Counted from the stretch's first letter, positions 10,101 to 18,120 are shown. The stretch: 64,000 bases of DNA from Desulforhopalus sp. IMCC35007 (GCF_005116575.1 NZ_SWCN01000004.1:124001-188000), one strand, 5' to 3'. Notes: a model not told the origin generated them from the sequence alone. Program-made: numbers and translations.

Positions 10101-10576
10101 GCCGTCATCTCGTACATACTCTCAAAGGGGTGAGTGGTAATCTCGGCATGGAAAAACTGTTTTCACTCAGCGTTCGACTTGAACTGGGCATCAGAGGCAA
10201 CGAAATATCCTCTGTTCAGCAACTGCTCTCTGAGATTGAAGAGGAGACCACTATTGTCTGCGATTTTCTTAGGGACTGGCTGGACAAAAACCGCCATAAT
10301 CAATGGCAGCCCAAGGAATCCCCACAAAAAACTGGTCATTACCACTACAATATTGAAGATCTGACCGAGGCGTTATCAAGCTCTTTAAAAAATAATAGTT
10401 CAAAAGCGCTTAAACAGATACAGTTACTCAGGTCTCAGTTAGGAGACGAAGATTCCTATGTGTTCAATAAGATCGAACAACATGCAAAAGATCTGGATTT
10501 TGGCATGGCACGGGACCTGTTATCTCAATGGCAATATCAATATGTCACAAGGGGTTTTTCTACTCATGCAAAATGA
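7118..10576 (+). CDS. Hybrid sensor histidine kinase (HAMP, HisKA, HATPase, REC, Hpt)
   Basis: Membrane phosphorelay kinase of about 1152 residues. Two membrane helices flank a periplasmic domain of about 260 mostly helical residues, reminiscent of TorS-type sensors. Then HAMP, a HisKA phospho-acceptor histidine in HMSHEIRTPLN near residue 407, an HATPase with N and G boxes (about 510-640), a degenerate receiver-like stretch (about 650-780), an intact receiver with phospho-aspartate in MDIQMPVMDG near 850, and an Hpt domain with HTLKGVSG near 999. ATG 7118 is preferred over upstream non-ATG starts because it follows the preceding stop by 7 bp. The 3' end overlaps the next gene by 11 bp. Confidence 0.92.
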   Translation: MNSFGTDKKSQSPSSAYPMRSIRVTTGSGILITGVLFTAISIIALLGFYSYQKMLQDFSARTLPMTTQEAQISILMSQLLQQIHQLQSADSPQKRRIATVEVNSQLSRITTFIGSDSTSTLNQDNNNLDFLKKSISTLNTLVLERILTQKDLSLARAGLIVQTRLIYQSIVTLLTSTPFSSESETIKAFGEQALRLINDSQNKEPQTSLFQLNEKSRTLAAQLKNLDDSIPLLPFYAQDTAMHLVLSLKEALVGENGFLSYEKQYLAITNDCSSQAMLIQNFLENKGDTSMTHFFDLTTSVARNSSILSEKVNRQIKILTLLFVFSLLLSIAYFIYFQRFLLKRLTNLNKTVLAMVAGENLQIQERGRDEITEIANSINYFSNELHEAKSAAEKSAVQKSEFLAHMSHEIRTPLNAILGFSDLALKTNSPTEHLDYLSKINNASHSLLGIINSTLDLSKMEAGKFTIDNVEFDLRNVFEELASIISLKCEESGLHFYYNIEPDTPCKLIGDPLRLNQVLTNLITNAFKFTEEGNITLQVSAKNRLSNWKNKTTLLFSVQDTGKGISEEHAQLLFQPFTQADNSITRKFGGTGLGLAICKNLVGMMGGDIWLKSNETKGTTFSFTSTFELIDNTSFYLAPDEVKNLSAIVMSRLPQSATELSLQLGNFGCTIFQTLSVDEILAQIEQNTQKNVDISHEIIFIDCEDLSFDWQEAVKAIKISMAKENSSPLVLTGPQRLAAHFHAQNLQKSDYFLITPITPARLLDAITTVLDIDNPYCLQKQSLIPRLPQKNSTIHGGATILLVEDNDINSQIAVAYLKSRNLAVIVAHNGAEALEILLGSSGRQINAILMDIQMPVMDGYTATKAIRELDSPMAGIPIIAVTAHAMPEERDKCLAHGMNAYITKPINTNDLFKILGELVGEQIANQLKQNQTSMQSSIPDNLLAKNASLNMKTGLAQVMNDPGLYMDLLISFVKKYRGWPADIKIAFDGRDLEKCRHLVHTLKGVSGNLGMEKLFSLSVRLELGIRGNEISSVQQLLSEIEEETTIVCDFLRDWLDKNRHNQWQPKESPQKTGHYHYNIEDLTEALSSSLKNNSSKALKQIQLLRSQLGDEDSYVFNKIEQHAKDLDFGMARDLLSQWQYQYVTRGFSTHAK

Positions 10577-11534
10577 AAGCAGTAACAAAATACTTATCAT
10601 TGACGACTCCATTGAACATATAAAAATCCTTATAGCCTTACTTGAGGACCTCTATGATGTATATTTTGCCAAAAGTGGCCAGGAAGGGCTTGAAATTCTG
10701 CCCTCCATAAGACCTGATATCATCCTTCTCGATATTATGATGCCGGAAATGGACGGGTTTGAAGTGTGCCGGCGCATAACTTCTGAGGAACTCTGGAAAG
10801 AGATACCGATAATTTTTATCTCAGCCCAAGGGGCGGACGAAGATGAAACCAAAGGCCTTGAACTTGGAGCGATAGATTATATCACCAAACCCTTTAGCCC
10901 GGCGATTGTGCGGGCAAGAATTAAAAATCACCTCCAGTTGCGCACCGCAATGCTGGAGCTAAAACGCCTCTACAGTTTAGCCCTGGACGCCAACCCGATA
11001 ACCGGTCTTCCAGGCAATAACTCCATTACCCAGCACATAGAAAGCAAGGTGCTTTCAGGAGAGGATGTGTGCGTTATCTACACAGATATCGATAATTTTA
11101 AGGCCTACAATGATAAGTATGGTTTCACCAGAGGGGACGATGTCATACACTTCACCTCGGAAATGATCAGAGACACGGTACTCAACTCCCCCTGCCCCGA
11201 CGCATTTATCGGTCATGTGGGTGGAGATGATTTTATTCTAGTTATTCCTTCAGAATACGGGTACGACATCCCCCAGGAGATCATCAGACAATTTGACAAA
11301 AATATCCTCCAGTTTTACAACCGGCAGGATACCGATCTGCGCTATATTGAATCGAAAAACAGGCAGGGAAAGCCTCAGATTTTCCCTATAATGAGTCTAT
11401 CCATAGCCGGAATTGACCTACGAAATAAAAACTACACCACCTGCCTTGAAGTCAATGACGCCTGTGCGGAGATGAAAAAACGGGCAAAAGAAACCCCCGG
11501 AAGCACCATCTGCTTTGACAGACGCAGGTTTTAA
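10566..11534 (+). CDS. Response regulator with REC and GGDEF-type (GGDDF) domain
   Basis: 322 residues: receiver domain (about 10-125) with phospho-aspartate in LLDIMMPEMDG near residue 55 and the conserved lysine in ITKPF, followed by a diguanylate-cyclase-type domain (about 150-320). The signature reads GGDDF instead of GGDEF, so c-di-GMP synthesis is plausible but not assured. Start at ATG 10566, inside the end of the kinase gene and after AAGGGG, gives translational coupling; it is the likely output of that kinase. Confidence 0.88.
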   Translation: MQNESSNKILIIDDSIEHIKILIALLEDLYDVYFAKSGQEGLEILPSIRPDIILLDIMMPEMDGFEVCRRITSEELWKEIPIIFISAQGADEDETKGLELGAIDYITKPFSPAIVRARIKNHLQLRTAMLELKRLYSLALDANPITGLPGNNSITQHIESKVLSGEDVCVIYTDIDNFKAYNDKYGFTRGDDVIHFTSEMIRDTVLNSPCPDAFIGHVGGDDFILVIPSEYGYDIPQEIIRQFDKNILQFYNRQDTDLRYIESKNRQGKPQIFPIMSLSIAGIDLRNKNYTTCLEVNDACAEMKKRAKETPGSTICFDRRRF

Positions 11535-11549
11535 AATAGAATAGAGATC

Positions 11550-12164
11550 ATGCAGCCTCAACAACGCCTTACAGCAATAATCCTTGCGGCGGGTTCATCC
11601 TCTCGCATGTCCCGCATGGGAAAGCCCAAACAACTCCTGATGCTGAATGGGCTCTGCATGCTGGATCATGCCATACAGGCAGCGATTGAGGCTGGGATAG
11701 CTAAGCCCATTGTCGTTCTTGGTGCACATGCCAAAGAGATAGAGAGATGCAGCACCCTGCTCAACCACTGCACCATCATCTATAACCATGAACATCACCT
11801 GGGACAGTCGACCTCACTTCAAAGTGGGGTGAGGGCTGCCTACCCCCAGTCTACTGCCTATCTGTTTCTTCTTGCAGATCAGCCCCTCGTTAACAGCACA
11901 CTGCTGACACTGCTGATCCAGACATTCACACAAACCAAGGCGGACATAGTCTATCCGGAGTATGATGGGCAAAGAGGAAATCCCGTGATCATATCGGCAA
12001 GCCTCAGAGAAAGACTTCTTACCACCAGTGGAGACACTGGTGCACGATTTCTTTTTTCGGACGACAGTCTCAAAATAATCAGCGTCCCTGTGCCAACAAA
12101 GGCGGTGATCACAGACATTGACACTCCGGAGGAATATCAGAAGGTATTACGGAAAAACTATTGA
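11550..12164 (+). CDS. MocA/MobA-like nucleotidyltransferase
   Basis: 204-residue NTP-transferase of the molybdopterin cytidylyl/guanylyltransferase family. The nucleotide-binding loop reads LAAGSSSRMSRMGKPKQLL near residue 12; ADQP near residue 110 and the GQRGNPVII segment match MocA-type enzymes, which attach CMP to molybdenum cofactor. No other cofactor genes are visible. It starts 15 bp after the REC-GGDEF gene, so it probably shares that transcript, and its stop overlaps the converging AsmA gene by 7 bp. A nucleotidyltransferase of another pathway cannot be excluded. Confidence 0.8.
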   Translation: MQPQQRLTAIILAAGSSSRMSRMGKPKQLLMLNGLCMLDHAIQAAIEAGIAKPIVVLGAHAKEIERCSTLLNHCTIIYNHEHHLGQSTSLQSGVRAAYPQSTAYLFLLADQPLVNSTLLTLLIQTFTQTKADIVYPEYDGQRGNPVIISASLRERLLTTSGDTGARFLFSDDSLKIISVPVPTKAVITDIDTPEEYQKVLRKNY

Positions 12165-14179
12165 GAAAAATCTGCCTTATCCAGCTCCTGCAATGGATGG
12201 ATTTTCACTCGCCCTTTGCCAACGTCAAAGGCCTTTTTTACCTTGTCCCTGGTGATTGCCTCAGGCTTGAGACCAAACCTTTGCGCAACGATGGCTGGAT
12301 CAATCAGTGGTGTACCGCTAATATTTTCAATATCTTCCTCCACAGGAAGGGGCATCTTCTCATCTACCAGGGCCTGGGCATCCCGTAAATCGATGATTTT
12401 GGTCTCATGCACCCCTGTAAAGCCATCCACGGCAAGACCTGCCCCGTCATAACTCCCCGAGAGTGAGAGTACATCGTTCTCGCCGTCCGTATTATCTCCT
12501 GAAAGTGGTGAGACTGTAAACGAAGAAGCTTCAAAGTCTACAATAGCCTGGAGATCCCTCGTATTACCTGGCAGAACTAGGGTAAGTGGTTTGAAGCGGA
12601 GAAACCCTGATTCCGAGATAAAATCAGTTGAGAGCCTAGTAAAGTAGGTCTTGCCGCTATTTTCCTCGGAGCTTGTCGCCAGCAGATCAATTCCGGTAAC
12701 CGTTCCGTTATCTATCTCTATTATACCATTTCCAGCATAGGCTTTTTCAAGCCCCTCACCAACAGTCCCGGTTCGTCGCAGGGCGATATTGCCCTTCATT
12801 TGGCCGGTCAGAAAAGGAGTTCCTATCAATCCTTGAGAAAGAAGCTCAGATGAAATATCTTGCAGTTCAAGGTTACATTGAAGTGAAACAGGCTGTTGAG
12901 TCACACCGACACTTGCATCAAAAACCCCACTGCCACCATAAAGAGCAAAACTGCCGTCCATCACCTGCCAGGCACCCTTCTCGGCATGAATATCCATCGC
13001 GATACCATGAAATGGAAGATTCGCCAAGGTAAGTACCTCGCCTTTCACCCTGGCATCAAAAGGTAAGGTTTGAAGAGATTGTAAAACGGAACCTGGTGTC
13101 TCACTCTCCACAGGCTCCCTCACCTGAGATTTCCCAGCGAAGTAGTGATCAAGGTTCAGCCTATCAAAAGTCATTTCGATCATATTTGACACCTCACCTA
13201 CACTATCGTGGTTCAGTGTATAGGTAAATGAGGTATTACCAACAGATCCCGAACCCGAATCCACAGTAAACTTTTGCCTGTTTCCATTGAAATGGCCGGC
13301 AAAGGTAAGAAATTCCTCCCCTCCGTTATCAGAAACGGCATTGATCGAAGATGGCTGGCCCGTAATACTGTAAAACTCAGCAAGAGAGAATGGAGGAATA
13401 TTAATATTGAGATCACATTGCGTCTTTGCCAAGGGATAGGAACAATCCCCGGTGACCATCGCCATCATGCGGTCGTTGAGATTGAGACGAAGATCCATAA
13501 AAAGAGAACTGAGTTGTGAACTGACCGGCCCAATTGTCCCAGCCCCCCGAATCAGATGTCCATCTGATGTTCCCTTGAAATCAACCGTAGCCTTCCCCAC
13601 CGAAGAAACATTATTGAGCAAAACCATCATATCATCAAGCTGATGCTCTTTCTGGTGGGCCTTGTCATCCCAACGCAGGGAACCACCCGTAACAGCAAAC
13701 AGTTCAATGGCCACATCTCTTGAGAATAACCAGTTCAGAAAAGACCACCGACTGGGATTCGATCCACCGGCCTTCTTTTCAGGGAACAGTTCCCAGTTGT
13801 TTTTGCCATTTTCGTCGCTGAGCAGATGGAAATTGAGACCACTTACCACAAAGCGGGAAACCTCCACCTTGTTGGCCAGCAGTGGCAGGAGTTTTACCCG
13901 GGCCTCAAAAGAATCAATTTTTACAAAATCATCGGCATCCATATCTTCGGGATTTCCAAGGCGTAAATCGGAAAAGGTTACACTCAGCCAAGGAAAAAAC
14001 GTCAAGCCGAAATCAGAGCCCACCTGAAACTGGCGTCCCGTTGTCTGACTTACCTGTTTTTCGATCTGCGGCAGAAATTTCTGCACATTTATCAAAACGG
14101 GCAATAACATCAGAGTGATACAGAATAGAAAAACTGCAGTCACCACGGGTATAACGCCATACTTAAAGAATCTTTTCAT
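12158..14179 (-). CDS. AsmA family protein
   Basis: 673 residues with one N-terminal membrane helix (about residues 9-30) followed by a long periplasmic region rich in beta strands. The opening GRQFQVGSDFGLTFFPWLSV and the later glycine-rich strands are typical of AsmA/TamB-like proteins, which bridge the envelope and are implicated in lipid transfer to the outer membrane. Single gene; its stop overlaps the end of the converging MocA-like gene. Together with mlaA and pldA nearby it forms an envelope-lipid block. Confidence 0.85.
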   Translation of the reverse strand: MKRFFKYGVIPVVTAVFLFCITLMLLPVLINVQKFLPQIEKQVSQTTGRQFQVGSDFGLTFFPWLSVTFSDLRLGNPEDMDADDFVKIDSFEARVKLLPLLANKVEVSRFVVSGLNFHLLSDENGKNNWELFPEKKAGGSNPSRWSFLNWLFSRDVAIELFAVTGGSLRWDDKAHQKEHQLDDMMVLLNNVSSVGKATVDFKGTSDGHLIRGAGTIGPVSSQLSSLFMDLRLNLNDRMMAMVTGDCSYPLAKTQCDLNINIPPFSLAEFYSITGQPSSINAVSDNGGEEFLTFAGHFNGNRQKFTVDSGSGSVGNTSFTYTLNHDSVGEVSNMIEMTFDRLNLDHYFAGKSQVREPVESETPGSVLQSLQTLPFDARVKGEVLTLANLPFHGIAMDIHAEKGAWQVMDGSFALYGGSGVFDASVGVTQQPVSLQCNLELQDISSELLSQGLIGTPFLTGQMKGNIALRRTGTVGEGLEKAYAGNGIIEIDNGTVTGIDLLATSSEENSGKTYFTRLSTDFISESGFLRFKPLTLVLPGNTRDLQAIVDFEASSFTVSPLSGDNTDGENDVLSLSGSYDGAGLAVDGFTGVHETKIIDLRDAQALVDEKMPLPVEEDIENISGTPLIDPAIVAQRFGLKPEAITRDKVKKAFDVGKGRVKIHPLQELDKADFSQ

Positions 14180-14628
14180 TGGAGAACCTTCCTCAATTCA
14201 TCAAAGCTCAACGATACAGCCAACCTAAAGATATGCCTGTAGAGGTCAAAACAGTTACACTAACCTATTATTACAAGAGAAAATCTTTTTTATAGCTAAC
14301 ACAAAAAGACTGTCCGCGTCCAGCAGCAATCTTCTATGGCGCGTTTTTTTAAAGGTGGATCTTAGGTCAATTCATGATGTTACGAGGATTCCAACAGCAA
14401 GAAAGGTCGGGCATTTCGAGTTACAACAGGCCAAAGAAAATTACAAAACTGTAATCAAGATTATCTTTTAGTAATTCATCCCTCCGATGCAGAATCACTG
14501 CTCGGGAAACAATCAGCATAAACATCTGATATATTATATAAATATATTTAGTTCTATTTTTTTACCATATAGGCATGGAGGTTGCTTAGACATGTGTGTT
14601 CCCCAAAGGAACTCAACTCAGCCCCCCC
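14180..14628. other. Intergenic region, possible small RNA on the plus strand
   Basis: No protein gene can be supported. The minus-strand AsmA gene starts at the left edge, so its promoter should be here. An AT-rich stretch around 14525-14560 precedes a GGAGG-containing segment and then a strong plus-strand terminator at 14629-14678. Since no plus-strand gene precedes that terminator, an unannotated short transcript is suspected. Confidence 0.35.
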
Positions 14629-14678
14629 AATCGGGTAAACCATACGCAGTTTGTATGTTTTACCCGATTTTTTTTTGT
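14629..14678 (+). terminator. Strong rho-independent terminator of an unknown plus-strand transcript
   Basis: AATCGGGTAAA and CATAC are mirrored by GTATG and TTTACCCGATT around a short loop, and the stem is followed by a run of T. On the minus strand the arm is followed by G residues, so it is not a terminator for mlaA, which ends at 14702 on that strand. Confidence 0.8.
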
Positions 14679-14701
14679 CATTCTCGACGGACAAAGCAAG
14701 G

Positions 14702-15499
14702 TTATCTATGATCAATTAAATTTTGACGATATTCGTAATAAGCCTGCCTTGAGGCGACATAAGGGTCAAGGGACAACCGCTTCAGATCGTCATAGACTGT
14801 CGGGTTAAGAGAAAGGGTGTTTAATCTATTGGAAGTGTAATAATAAACATCCAACATCGTGTTCTCATGGAAATAGGGAACGGGATGGGTATAGGCGTCG
14901 ACTAGCAGTCCGACAGAATCTCTTATACTGGAAGGCCCGACAATGGGCCAGCAGATGTAAATGCCATTGCCCAGTCCCCAGCGGCCGAGCGTCTGGCCAA
15001 AATCTGCCTTTCTGGGCTCCATATCAAATTCAAGAGAGGCAATATCCACAAGGCCATAAATCCCGATTGTACTATTGATGAGAAAACGGCTCAGTACAAC
15101 TCCGGATTGTTTAAACTCCCCCTGCAGGATAGAGTTGAGTAATCGTACCGGAGAGGACAGATTGTAGAAGAAATTGCCAAAACATTCCCGCAGATCACGG
15201 GGAACCAGCCAGATATACCCATCGGTGACAGGACTGAGAACCCACTCGTAAACCGTATCATTAAACTCGAAGAAAACTCGGTTAAGAGGCTCTAAGGGAT
15301 CAGAGATGGTTGCCTTTGGCTGCTCAGGCCTGAAATCATCAATCAGGTTATCTCCTCCATCGAAACTATCTCCAAGCAGGTCAGGATAATCAGTCTGGCT
15401 GGCAGATGCACTGACTGCAACAACTGAGGTAGCTGGCACTATTATGGCCAACAATACAATTATTAAATATACAACAGTTTTCATATACTTATCGCTCAT
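14702..15499 (-). CDS. mlaA: MlaA (VacJ) family outer-membrane lipid asymmetry protein
   Basis: MlaA removes phospholipids that stray into the outer leaflet of the outer membrane and passes them to the periplasmic Mla pathway. 265 residues with a signal peptide; the family hallmark DPLEPLNRVFFEFND lies near residue 67 and the central helical region follows. No lipobox cysteine is visible, so unlike Escherichia coli MlaA it is probably not a lipoprotein. An alternative ATG is at codon 6. No mlaFEDCB genes are in the window. A palindromic operator candidate lies upstream at 15605-15624. Confidence 0.92.
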   Translation of the reverse strand: MSDKYMKTVVYLIIVLLAIIVPATSVVAVSASASQTDYPDLLGDSFDGGDNLIDDFRPEQPKATISDPLEPLNRVFFEFNDTVYEWVLSPVTDGYIWLVPRDLRECFGNFFYNLSSPVRLLNSILQGEFKQSGVVLSRFLINSTIGIYGLVDIASLEFDMEPRKADFGQTLGRWGLGNGIYICWPIVGPSSIRDSVGLLVDAYTHPVPYFHENTMLDVYYYTSNRLNTLSLNPTVYDDLKRLSLDPYVASRQAYYEYRQNLIDHR

Positions 15500-15886
15500 A
15501 TAATTTTGATCAGTCTCGAAAATAGTAATTCTTATCTACTCAAACTTTTGATTCTTGCTGCAACCAGCTTTCCCGCCATCAATCTCATCGATCCGCATAA
15601 GCTTACTATTCGGCTGCGAATAGTCAACCGGTTATCAATAAGCGTTTTTACAACGAGCACAAAGAGCTGCGGCAGCATAAACAACAACTCAAGGCATTCA
15701 TTGTCTTTTTTTTGGCACACATTACTCATTTTTTCACCCAATGGTAATTGATAATTCTCTGTTAAAAATATAATAGATGTCCCCAGCAGACACCTGACTA
15801 AGATGACAGAAGGTTACCAAATCCCCACATGGCCCATCGACGAGTCACCTTTATGTGTCCTTCTGTCCAGTCAGCATGCGTTTTTT
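15500..15886. other. Intergenic region between mlaA and the TetR-family gene
   Basis: 387 bp with no supportable gene. It should hold the mlaA promoter on the minus strand. The only notable element is the perfect 8-4-8 palindrome at 15605-15624. Confidence 0.5.
15605..15624 (-). promoter_or_regulatory. Palindromic operator candidate in the mlaA promoter region
   Basis: ACTATTCG-GCTG-CGAATAGT is a perfect 8-bp inverted repeat with a 4-bp spacer. On the minus strand it directly follows TTGACT, a near-consensus -35, with TAAGCT as a weak -10 after 16 bp, so a bound protein would cover the promoter of mlaA. The half-site differs from the operator at 16606-16633, implying a different regulator. 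Confidence 0.45.
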
Positions 15887-16540
15887 TTACAACAGATCCC
15901 GGGGCAAAGGCAATCCAAGTTCAAGGATCATTGCCCGGGCCACAACGCGTGCCACCCCTTGATAAAATGCCGTATCCATGGACCCTTTCCCCCTCATCAC
16001 CTCCAGAGCATCTTTAGCCATGACATAGAGAAAGATCTGCGAGTGAAGAAGATCGATCCAGCCTGTTATTTCTGCCTCGGTCGCCTCAGGCTTTGAGACC
16101 AGATAAATTAATTTTGCGGCTTCTATATCAGGCTTCACAACACCTTCTGCAAATACAGGAAACAGTGAAGAGGGTTTCATAAGCTCACGAACAATAAGCT
16201 GAACTGTCCAGTCTGGACTATCTCCCTTGAAATGATCATAAAAACTTCTAAAAACGGTTGTTCTAATTATCTCACCACGCCCCTCTGGAGTCTCAAAGAG
16301 AACCGGATTTTCAGCGATGACTGAGGAAAAATCAGCACAGGAATCGTATTCAACCGCATAGGCGAGTGCAGACACGTAAAGTTTTGCCTTACTTCCATAA
16401 TGATAATGAATCGCACTCAACTTTACATCTGCGGCCTCCGCTATCATTCTCGTAGTTACACCTTCAAAACCGTGGAGTGCAAATAACTCTCCCGCTTTCT
16501 GCAACAGATGCTCCCGGGTGGTAAGTCTTGTCTCAAGCAT
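15887..16540 (-). CDS. TetR/AcrR-family repressor, CecR (DUF1956)-like
   Basis: Ligand-responsive DNA-binding repressor of 217 residues. N-terminal helix-turn-helix in GVTTRMIAEAADVKLSAIHY, C-terminal ligand domain like that of CecR/YbiH. Start chosen at 16540, preceded by GAGG at suitable spacing; the longer frame beginning at 16609 would start inside the promoter -10, so it is rejected. A near-perfect operator lies in the promoter at 16606-16633, indicating autoregulation. It lies between the mlaA and pldA genes. Confidence 0.88.
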   Translation of the reverse strand: MLETRLTTREHLLQKAGELFALHGFEGVTTRMIAEAADVKLSAIHYHYGSKAKLYVSALAYAVEYDSCADFSSVIAENPVLFETPEGRGEIIRTTVFRSFYDHFKGDSPDWTVQLIVRELMKPSSLFPVFAEGVVKPDIEAAKLIYLVSKPEATEAEITGWIDLLHSQIFLYVMAKDALEVMRGKGSMDTAFYQGVARVVARAMILELGLPLPRDLL

Positions 16541-16605
16541 CCAGCCATCCTCTACATGTTCTGTGCCATAGTTTAACTCTGCTGTTTGGTAATTACACAC
16601 GCCCC

Positions 16606-16636
16606 ACAAAATAGGTCAAACGACCTGTTTTGTCAA
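16606..16636 (-). promoter_or_regulatory. Promoter and 28-bp palindromic operator of the TetR-family gene
   Basis: On the minus strand TTGACA (16636-16631), 17 bp, then TATTTT (16613-16608) form a sigma-70 promoter. The region between and over these boxes is a 12-4-12 palindrome at 16606-16633: the arm ACAAAATAGGTC is mirrored by GACCTGTTTTGT with one mismatch, around AAAC. This is the arrangement expected for TetR-type autorepression; it may also affect pldA, which is divergently transcribed. Confidence 0.8.
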
Positions 16637-17000
16637 AGACTATATATAAATTGTCATACAAACACCTTTTTAGTGTTCCAATCAGGTTTTATGAAGGGGA
16701 GAAGATTTTATCTGGTTGCATACCCGTTGGACCGGAATAAGTTGATTTTTTTTGTATAAACAGCGAACATTGCGGCGACAGGTAATCAGTGTCCCCATAG
16801 AATGAGCTACTTGTGAAAGCCGGTACTACTTGAAAAACAGGAGTATTGAGAAGAAACGCATTTTTCAAACAAACAGAAAAAGACGAAAAGACAACGATTC
16901 AAAAGCAATCTCTCCAGCAAAGCTCACGGAAAAGAGTCCCCGCCCCTTTTCCTCTTATTCGGCAAAAGCCCACTCTTCAACACGAATTCATTGTGACACC
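16637..17000 (+). other. Upstream region of pldA
   Basis: Leader and promoter space for the plus-strand phospholipase gene. An open frame extends upstream from the pldA ATG back to a TTG at 16830, but those 57 codons are rich in Lys/Arg/Ser and precede the signal peptide, so they are treated as untranslated. No second operator copy was found. Confidence 0.4.
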
Positions 17001-18035
17001 ATGACTAATACGAAACGTCCCGACAAATACTCTCTTCCCCTTCTTTTTGTTCCCATGGCTCTCTTTGTTATGATCCCGCTTGGGTGTCTGCCCCAGACAA
17101 CAAGCGCTTCGGACAGCACAGAGACAGACAGATGTATCCTTGAGCTCATGCAGACAGCGGCCGACACAATGACAATTGGCGAGGTAAAGGGGCGATGCAA
17201 CCACACGACCCAAAGTCCAGCTCCCGAGAAGGGCGCAGTAGAAGAGAGACTATTATCGGAGAAAAAAAATAGTCTTCGGCGATTTTCGATCATGTCCCAC
17301 CAGGCAAACTACCTTCTACTGGCAGCCCATAATTTTCAGGAATGGAACTCTGAATTGTATGGAAACAGCTCCGGTCGGACAATCTCTTTTGACGATACCG
17401 AGGTACAATTTCAGCTCAGCGTCAAAACTCCACTGGCAATTGATCTTTTTGACAGGAATCTTGATATCTTTGGAGCATATACAGTACAGTCGTTCTGGCA
17501 AGCCTACAACAGTGATATCTCTTCTCCATTCAGAGAAACAAATCACCAGCCAGAGATCTGGCTTCAGACCAGGCATGACTGGAGCCTTTTCGGCATCAGA
17601 AACTCCGTTAACACCTTCGGTTTTACTCACCAGTCAAACGGACAGTCAAGCACACTTTCCCGTAGCTGGAATAGAGTATACGCCGGATTCCTTCTGGAAA
17701 AGGGTAATCTGGCCGTACTGCTCAAGCCCTGGATAAGACTTGAAGAAAGTGCGACAAGTGATGACAACCCTGACATAACCGATTTTCTCGGTCATGGTGA
17801 AATGCACCTTGCATATAAAAAAGGTGACCATGTCTTTTCTCTGATGAGCAGGAACAATCTGGAATCAGGTTTTTCCAAAGGAGCTGTTGAACTCGGATGG
17901 AGTTTCCCCCTCTTCCGTTATGATTACATCAAAGGATATATCCAATATTTTTCAGGCTATGGAGAAAGCCTCATAGACTACAACAGCTACGTCAACAAGA
18001 TAGGAATCGGGGTTATGCTCACCGACATTTTATAG
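17001..18035 (+). CDS. pldA: Outer-membrane phospholipase A (PldA/OMPLA)
   Basis: Hydrolyses phospholipids that appear in the outer leaflet of the outer membrane. About 344 residues from the ATG at 17001, which begins a signal peptide (positively charged start, hydrophobic core). The active-site block FTHQSNGQSSTLSRSWNR matches the OMPLA His-Ser-Asn catalytic region, and the C-terminal part has alternating strands ending in a hydrophobic residue, as expected of a 12-strand barrel. The ribosome binding site is weak, so the start is uncertain. Next to mlaA and a repressor, it suggests coordinated outer-membrane lipid repair. Confidence 0.9.
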   Translation: MTNTKRPDKYSLPLLFVPMALFVMIPLGCLPQTTSASDSTETDRCILELMQTAADTMTIGEVKGRCNHTTQSPAPEKGAVEERLLSEKKNSLRRFSIMSHQANYLLLAAHNFQEWNSELYGNSSGRTISFDDTEVQFQLSVKTPLAIDLFDRNLDIFGAYTVQSFWQAYNSDISSPFRETNHQPEIWLQTRHDWSLFGIRNSVNTFGFTHQSNGQSSTLSRSWNRVYAGFLLEKGNLAVLLKPWIRLEESATSDDNPDITDFLGHGEMHLAYKKGDHVFSLMSRNNLESGFSKGAVELGWSFPLFRYDYIKGYIQYFSGYGESLIDYNSYVNKIGIGVMLTDIL

Positions 18036-18120
18036 CAATAGGAATACCCGATAGCACATCATCGCAAACAACATCACGGATACTTTCAAGGCAGCCTTCA
18101 AGAGGGTCGACGTTTAGATT

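Noticed and set aside
14487-14711. 74-codon plus-strand frame across the orphan terminator
   Set aside because: It reads through a strong terminator hairpin and has no family similarity.
16541-16609. N-terminal extension of the TetR-family frame
   Set aside because: Its ATG at 16609 lies within the promoter -10 and operator, so it cannot be the start of the transcript-encoded protein.
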